Assembly (NCBI RefSeq): GCF_900635455.1
Contig: NZ_LR134116.1
Span: 1,488,001-1,552,000, forward strand
Length of the DNA stretch: 64,000 nucleotides
Source of the DNA: Yersinia intermedia
GTDB lineage: Bacteria > Pseudomonadota > Gammaproteobacteria > Enterobacterales > Enterobacteriaceae
Direction: 5' to 3'
The notes beneath the pieces are model-generated. The model had not been told where the DNA came from. It saw nothing but the letters and a program-made list of their open reading frames with translations, and ran no database searches. The first letter of the stretch is position 1. Each line of letters opens with the position of its first letter. The position numbers and the translations under genes were made by a program. Positions 59,765 through 64,000 of this stretch are shown here, piece after piece.

Positions 59765-61128
59765 CAACTAATTCGGGTTTTACCAAAGAGGTTATTCGCA
59801 CGCCAGAAATGCATCCGCTGACCTGGCGTTTGCGCGATGACAAACAGCCAGTATGGCTGGATGAATATCGCAGTAAAAATGGTTATTTGGGTGCTGAAAA
59901 AGCGTTAAAAGGCATGACAGCACCTGATGTGGTCAATTTGGTAAAAGACGCTGGCCTGAAAGGGCGCGGCGGTGCAGGCTTTTCCACTGGTTTGAAGTGG
60001 AGCCTGATGCCAAAAGACGAAAGCATGAACATTCGCTATCTGCTGTGTAATGCCGATGAGATGGAGCCAGGTACCTATAAAGACCGCTTGCTGATGGAGC
60101 AATTGCCTCATCTGCTGGTGGAAGGGATGCTGATCAGTGCGTTTGCGCTGAAAGCTTACCGTGGTTACATCTTCCTGCGTGGCGAATATATCGAAGCTGC
60201 CGTGCACTTGCGCCGTGCGATTAGCGAGGCAACTGAAGCTGGGTTGCTGGGCAAAAATATCATGGGCAGCGGTTTTGATTTTGAACTGATTGTTCATACC
60301 GGTGCTGGCCGTTATATCTGCGGTGAAGAAACCGCCCTGATTAACTCGCTGGAAGGCCGCCGTGCCAATCCGCGTTCCAAGCCGCCTTTCCCTGCATCGT
60401 CTGGGGTATGGGGCAAACCGACTTGCGTCAATAACGTTGAAACTCTGTGTAACGTTCCGGCCATTCTTGAGCACGGCGTTGACTGGTATCAGGGGATTAC
60501 GGCGGGTAAGAGTAACGATGCGGGTACCAAACTGATGGGCTTCTCTGGCCGGGTGAAAAACCCAGGTCTGTGGGAGCTGCCCTTTGGTATTTCAGCGCGT
60601 GAAATTCTGGAAGATTACGCCGGTGGCATGCGTGATGGCTTGAAGTTCAAAGCCTGGCAGCCGGGTGGGGCAGGGACCGATTTCCTGACCGCCGACCACT
60701 TGGATTTACCGATGGACTTCGAAAATATTGCCAAAGCAGGTAGCCGGTTAGGCACTGCACTGGCAATGGCAGTAGACCATGAGATCGGTATGGTTCCGCT
60801 GGTGCGTAATCTGGAAGAGTTTTTCGCCCGTGAATCCTGTGGCTGGTGTACCCCTTGCCGCGATGGGTTGCCGTGGAGCGTGAAGATCCTGCGTGCACTG
60901 GAGCGCGGCGAAGGTCAGCCGGGCGACATTGAGACGCTGGAGCAACTTTGCCGCTTCTTGGGGCCGGGCAAAACCTTTTGTGCTCACGCGCCGGGCGCGG
61001 TTGAACCACTACAAAGTGCGATCAAATATTTCCGGGAAGAATTCGAAGCCGGGATCGCAAGTAAAGACTATGGCAACACCCGAGCCATAGCCGGTATTCA
61101 ACCGAACCTATTAAAAGCGCGCTGGTAG
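59761..61128 (+). CDS. nuoF: NADH:quinone oxidoreductase subunit F
   Basis: A 455-residue flavoprotein where NADH is oxidised. [14 protein letters not shown] binds [17 protein letters not shown] binds NADH, and the N3 [4Fe-4S] ligands are in [12 protein letters not shown] with the fourth in FCAHAPGA. The start overlaps the nuoE stop. Confidence 0.96.
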   Translation: MTTNSGFTKEVIRTPEMHPLTWRLRDDKQPVWLDEYRSKNGYLGAEKALKGMTAPDVVNLVKDAGLKGRGGAGFSTGLKWSLMPKDESMNIRYLLCNADEMEPGTYKDRLLMEQLPHLLVEGMLISAFALKAYRGYIFLRGEYIEAAVHLRRAISEATEAGLLGKNIMGSGFDFELIVHTGAGRYICGEETALINSLEGRRANPRSKPPFPASSGVWGKPTCVNNVETLCNVPAILEHGVDWYQGITAGKSNDAGTKLMGFSGRVKNPGLWELPFGISAREILEDYAGGMRDGLKFKAWQPGGAGTDFLTADHLDLPMDFENIAKAGSRLGTALAMAVDHEIGMVPLVRNLEEFFARESCGWCTPCRDGLPWSVKILRALERGEGQPGDIETLEQLCRFLGPGKTFCAHAPGAVEPLQSAIKYFREEFEAGIASKDYGNTRAIAGIQPNLLKARW

Positions 61129-61138
61129 CAGCATTGAC

Positions 61139-61162
61139 GCTCTTGCTGTTTTCAGCAAGAGC
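61139..61162 (+). terminator. Hairpin between nuoF and nuoG
   Basis: GCTCTTGCTG (61139-61148), TTTT loop, CAGCAAGAGC (61153-61162); a T6 run begins three bases later (61166). It may reduce read-through into nuoG or stabilise the upstream mRNA. Confidence 0.6.
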
Positions 61163-61259
61163 CAGATTTTTTGATTAACGCTTGTAAACGAACCGTTTTA
61201 AGGTCGTCGTAACAGACAATAAACGTGTTCAAATACAAGTCACTTGGAAGCATGCTGAT

Positions 61260-64000
61260 ATGGCTACGATTCATGTAGACGGCAAAGAATACGACGTAAA
61301 CGGGGCCGACAACCTGTTACAAGCTTGTCTCTCCCTGGGACTCGATATTCCTTACTTTTGCTGGCATCCGGCGCTGGGAAGCGTCGGCGCTTGCCGCCAA
61401 TGTGCGGTAAAGCAATACCAAAACGCCGATGATACCCGTGGGCGTTTGGTCATGTCCTGTATGACCCCGGCCACTGATGGAACCTTTATTTCCATTGATG
61501 ACGGCGAAGCCAAAGCGTTCCGTGAGAGTGTGGTTGAATGGTTGATGACTAACCATCCACACGATTGCCCGGTCTGTGAAGAAGGGGGTAACTGTCATCT
61601 GCAAGATATGACAGTGATGACCGGACACAGTTTCCGCCGCTATCGCTTCAGTAAACGGACTCATCAAAATCAGGATCTCGGTCCGTTCATCTCGCACGAA
61701 ATGAACCGCTGTATCGCCTGTTATCGTTGTGTGCGTTACTACAAAGATTACGCTGATGGCACCGATCTGGGTGTTTATGGCGCACACGACAACGTCTACT
61801 TTGGTCGTACTGAGAGCGGGACGCTGGAAAGCGAGTTCTCTGGCAACCTGGTAGAAGTGTGCCCGACCGGGGTATTCACCGATAAAACCCATTCCGAACG
61901 ATATAACCGTAAATGGGATATGCAGTTTGCGCCAAGTATCTGCCAGCAGTGCAGTGTGGGTTGTAACACCAGCCCTGGCGAACGCTACGGTGAGTTGCGC
62001 CGCATCGAGAACCGCTACAATGGCAGCGTAAACCACTACTTCTTGTGTGACCGTGGCCGTTTTGGCTATGGCTACGTCAACCTGAAAGATCGCCCACGTC
62101 AACCACAGCAATTGCGTGGTAATGACTGGATCCACCTGAATGCCGAACAGGCAATGCAAGGTGCGGCGGATATTCTGCGTCAGGCGAAGAAAACTATCGG
62201 TATCGGTTCACCGCGTGCCAGCCTGGAAAGTAACTTTGCATTACGCGAGCTGGTTGGTGCGGAAAACTTCTATACCGGCATTGCCGCAGGTGAGCAACAA
62301 CGCCTGCAATTGATGCTGAAAGTGCTACAAGAAGGCGGGATTTATACGCCATCACTGCGCGAAATTGAAAGCTACGATGCGGTGTTGATCCTGGGTGAAG
62401 ATTTGACCCAGACTGGCGCACGTATCGCACTGTCTGTCCGTCAGGCGGTGAAAGGCAAAGCCCGTGAAATGGCCGCTGCACAGAAAGTGGCTGACTGGCA
62501 AATCGCGGCGATTATGAACATCGGCCAACACGCTAAACATCCGCTGTTTATCACAAACGTTGATAACACCCGTATGGATGATATCGCGGCGTGGAACTAC
62601 CGCGCACCGGTGGATGATCAGGCACGTTTAGGTTTTGCTATCGCTAACGCGCTAGATGCATCGTCACCGGCTGTCACGGATCTGGACCCCGCGCTGAAAG
62701 GCAAAGTGGATATCATCGTGCAAGCCTTGGCGGGCGCGAAAAAACCATTGATCGTGACCGGTAGCAGTGCAGGCAGCGATGCCATCATTGCTGCGGCAGC
62801 TAACGTGGCAACCGCACTGAAAGGCCGTGGATCTGATGTGGGTATCACCTTCGTTGCCAGTGCAGCCAACAGCATCGGCTTGACTATGATTGGCGGTGGC
62901 TCACTGGATAGCGCGCTGGAATTGTTGACCCGTGGTGATGCTGACAGCGTTATCGTGATGGAGAACGATCTCTATCGCCATGCGGCGCAAGACAAAGTTG
63001 ACGCCGCGCTGGAGAACGCCGCCAACGTGATTGTGGTTGATCATCAACGCACCGCGATTATGGAAAAAGCAGACCTGATTCTGTCTGCCGCCAGCTTTGC
63101 TGAAAGCGACGGTACGCTGGTCAATCAGGAAGGCCGCGCTCAACGCTTCTTCCAGGTTTACGATCCAACCTATTACGACGACCCGAAAAAACCGGAAAAC
63201 AACAGCATCATGCTGGAAAGCTGGCGCTGGTTGCACTCCTTGCATTCAACTTATACCAGTCGCCATGTGGACTGGACGCAACTGGATCATGTGATTGCGG
63301 CTTGTGTACGCGCATTGCCACAGTTGGAAAGTATTGTTGAAGCAGCACCGGATGCGACCTTCCGTATTCGTGGTCAGAAACTGGCGCGTTCACCTATCCG
63401 TTACAGCGGCCGCACGGCTATGCGCGCGGATATCAGTGTGCATGAACCGCGTCAGCCACAGGATATCGACACGCCGTTCGCTTTCTCAATGGAAGGGAAT
63501 AACAGCCCACTGGCTGATCGTCAGCAGATCCCATTTGCCTGGGCACCGGGCTGGAACTCACCGCAGGCATGGAACAAATTCCAGGCTGAAGTGGGTGGCA
63601 GCTTGCGCTTTGGTGATCCGGGTGTGCGCCTGATTGAAGCAGGAGAGGGGACGCTCGGTTACTTTGATTCAGTACCGGCAGCCTTTACCGCTCAGGCTGA
63701 TGGCTGGCAGATTGCCCCTTACTACCACTTGTTTGGTAGTGAAGAGATGTCGCAGCGCTCAGATGTCATCCAGCAGCGCATGCCAGCACCTTATGTGATG
63801 GTCAATCCAGCCGATGCTGCAACGCTTGGGGTTAACCTCGGTACGCTGGTGGAATTCAACTGTGCCGGTCAGACATTGCGTCTGCCAGTGCGCCTGAGTG
63901 AAACCTTGGCTCGGGGTCAGGTCGGCTTGCCGCTTGGCTTACCGGGCATTCCACCGATGATGGTGGGTGCGCGCGTTGAGAATCTGCGGGAGGCAGTATT
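61260..64000 (+). CDS. nuoG: NADH:quinone oxidoreductase subunit G (3' end cut by window)
   Basis: 913 codons are present and the frame is still open at the window edge; by E. coli length only a few residues are missing. The N-terminus ([20 protein letters not shown]) carries the [2Fe-2S] N1b ligands ([15 protein letters not shown]), followed by [26 protein letters not shown] and CQQCSVGCN, i.e. N4, N5 and the extra N7 cluster found in some bacteria. The rest is a molybdopterin-oxidoreductase-like fold without a Mo role. It starts about 130 bp after nuoF. Confidence 0.95.
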   Translation, partial: MATIHVDGKEYDVNGADNLLQACLSLGLDIPYFCWHPALGSVGACRQCAVKQYQNADDTRGRLVMSCMTPATDGTFISIDDGEAKAFRESVVEWLMTNHPHDCPVCEEGGNCHLQDMTVMTGHSFRRYRFSKRTHQNQDLGPFISHEMNRCIACYRCVRYYKDYADGTDLGVYGAHDNVYFGRTESGTLESEFSGNLVEVCPTGVFTDKTHSERYNRKWDMQFAPSICQQCSVGCNTSPGERYGELRRIENRYNGSVNHYFLCDRGRFGYGYVNLKDRPRQPQQLRGNDWIHLNAEQAMQGAADILRQAKKTIGIGSPRASLESNFALRELVGAENFYTGIAAGEQQRLQLMLKVLQEGGIYTPSLREIESYDAVLILGEDLTQTGARIALSVRQAVKGKAREMAAAQKVADWQIAAIMNIGQHAKHPLFITNVDNTRMDDIAAWNYRAPVDDQARLGFAIANALDASSPAVTDLDPALKGKVDIIVQALAGAKKPLIVTGSSAGSDAIIAAAANVATALKGRGSDVGITFVASAANSIGLTMIGGGSLDSALELLTRGDADSVIVMENDLYRHAAQDKVDAALENAANVIVVDHQRTAIMEKADLILSAASFAESDGTLVNQEGRAQRFFQVYDPTYYDDPKKPENNSIMLESWRWLHSLHSTYTSRHVDWTQLDHVIAACVRALPQLESIVEAAPDATFRIRGQKLARSPIRYSGRTAMRADISVHEPRQPQDIDTPFAFSMEGNNSPLADRQQIPFAWAPGWNSPQAWNKFQAEVGGSLRFGDPGVRLIEAGEGTLGYFDSVPAAFTAQADGWQIAPYYHLFGSEEMSQRSDVIQQRMPAPYVMVNPADAATLGVNLGTLVEFNCAGQTLRLPVRLSETLARGQVGLPLGLPGIPPMMVGARVENLREAV

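Noticed and set aside
1..64000. Insertion sequences, prophage genes, tRNA or rRNA genes
   Set aside because: I looked for transposase, integrase and tRNA-like cloverleaf features and saw none.

Overview
The window is chromosomal DNA of an enterobacterium that is almost certainly a Yersinia. Gene order from pdxB to nuoG follows the E. coli 50-52 minute region with Yersinia-type changes. Intergenic gaps carry many ERIC-like palindromic repeats, as in yersiniae. The LysR gene beside nuoA is the LrhA homologue known in Yersinia as RovM. The species cannot be fixed from this sequence. I saw no insertion sequence, prophage, tRNA, rRNA or CRISPR array. Readings are by eye; no searches were run.

Layout. 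(1) 0-12.9 kb: the start of an amino-acid racemase, periplasmic glucose-1-phosphatase (agp), an ion transporter (ybiR), flk, the scsABCD thiol-redox/copper operon, and two transporter-regulator pairs (MocR-type/EamA and EamA/AraC). In E. coli flk and pdxB are neighbours, so 4.2-12.8 kb is lineage-specific content between them. (2) 12.9-23.3 kb: conserved housekeeping block pdxB-usg-truA-dedA-accD-folC-dedD-cvpA-purF-ubiX, with a PurR operator before cvpA. (3) 23.5-26.7 kb: hisJQMP basic amino-acid ABC importer with one binding protein and a sigma-54-type promoter. (4) 27.1-35.1 kb: a single AT-rich gene for a 2666-residue, toxin-like protein. It has an N-terminal C58 (YopT-like) cysteine protease triad, two tandem MARTX/TcdB-type C80 autoprocessing domains, a hydrophobic pore-like segment and C-terminal RTX repeats. 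It is the most striking object in the window. (5) 35.1-42.7 kb: yfcH, an EAL-domain phosphodiesterase, yfcE, yfcD, an ascorbate-type PTS operon (EIIC-EIIB-EIIA) read divergently from a LacI-family regulator with three operator-like palindromes between them, then a gene-poor stretch with a possible small RNA or peptide locus. (6) 42.8-55.2 kb: ackA-pta, yfbV, yfbU, yfbT, yfbS, yfbR, a small exported protein, alaA and lrhA/rovM. (7) 55.9-64 kb: respiratory complex I genes nuoA, B, CD, E, F and nearly all of nuoG, cut by the window end.

Functional links: acetate overflow (ackA-pta), alanine synthesis (alaA) and NADH oxidation (nuo) lie around RovM, a regulator of motility and virulence in Yersinia. 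The giant protein has no type I secretion or acyltransferase genes beside it in this window, so its export route is open.
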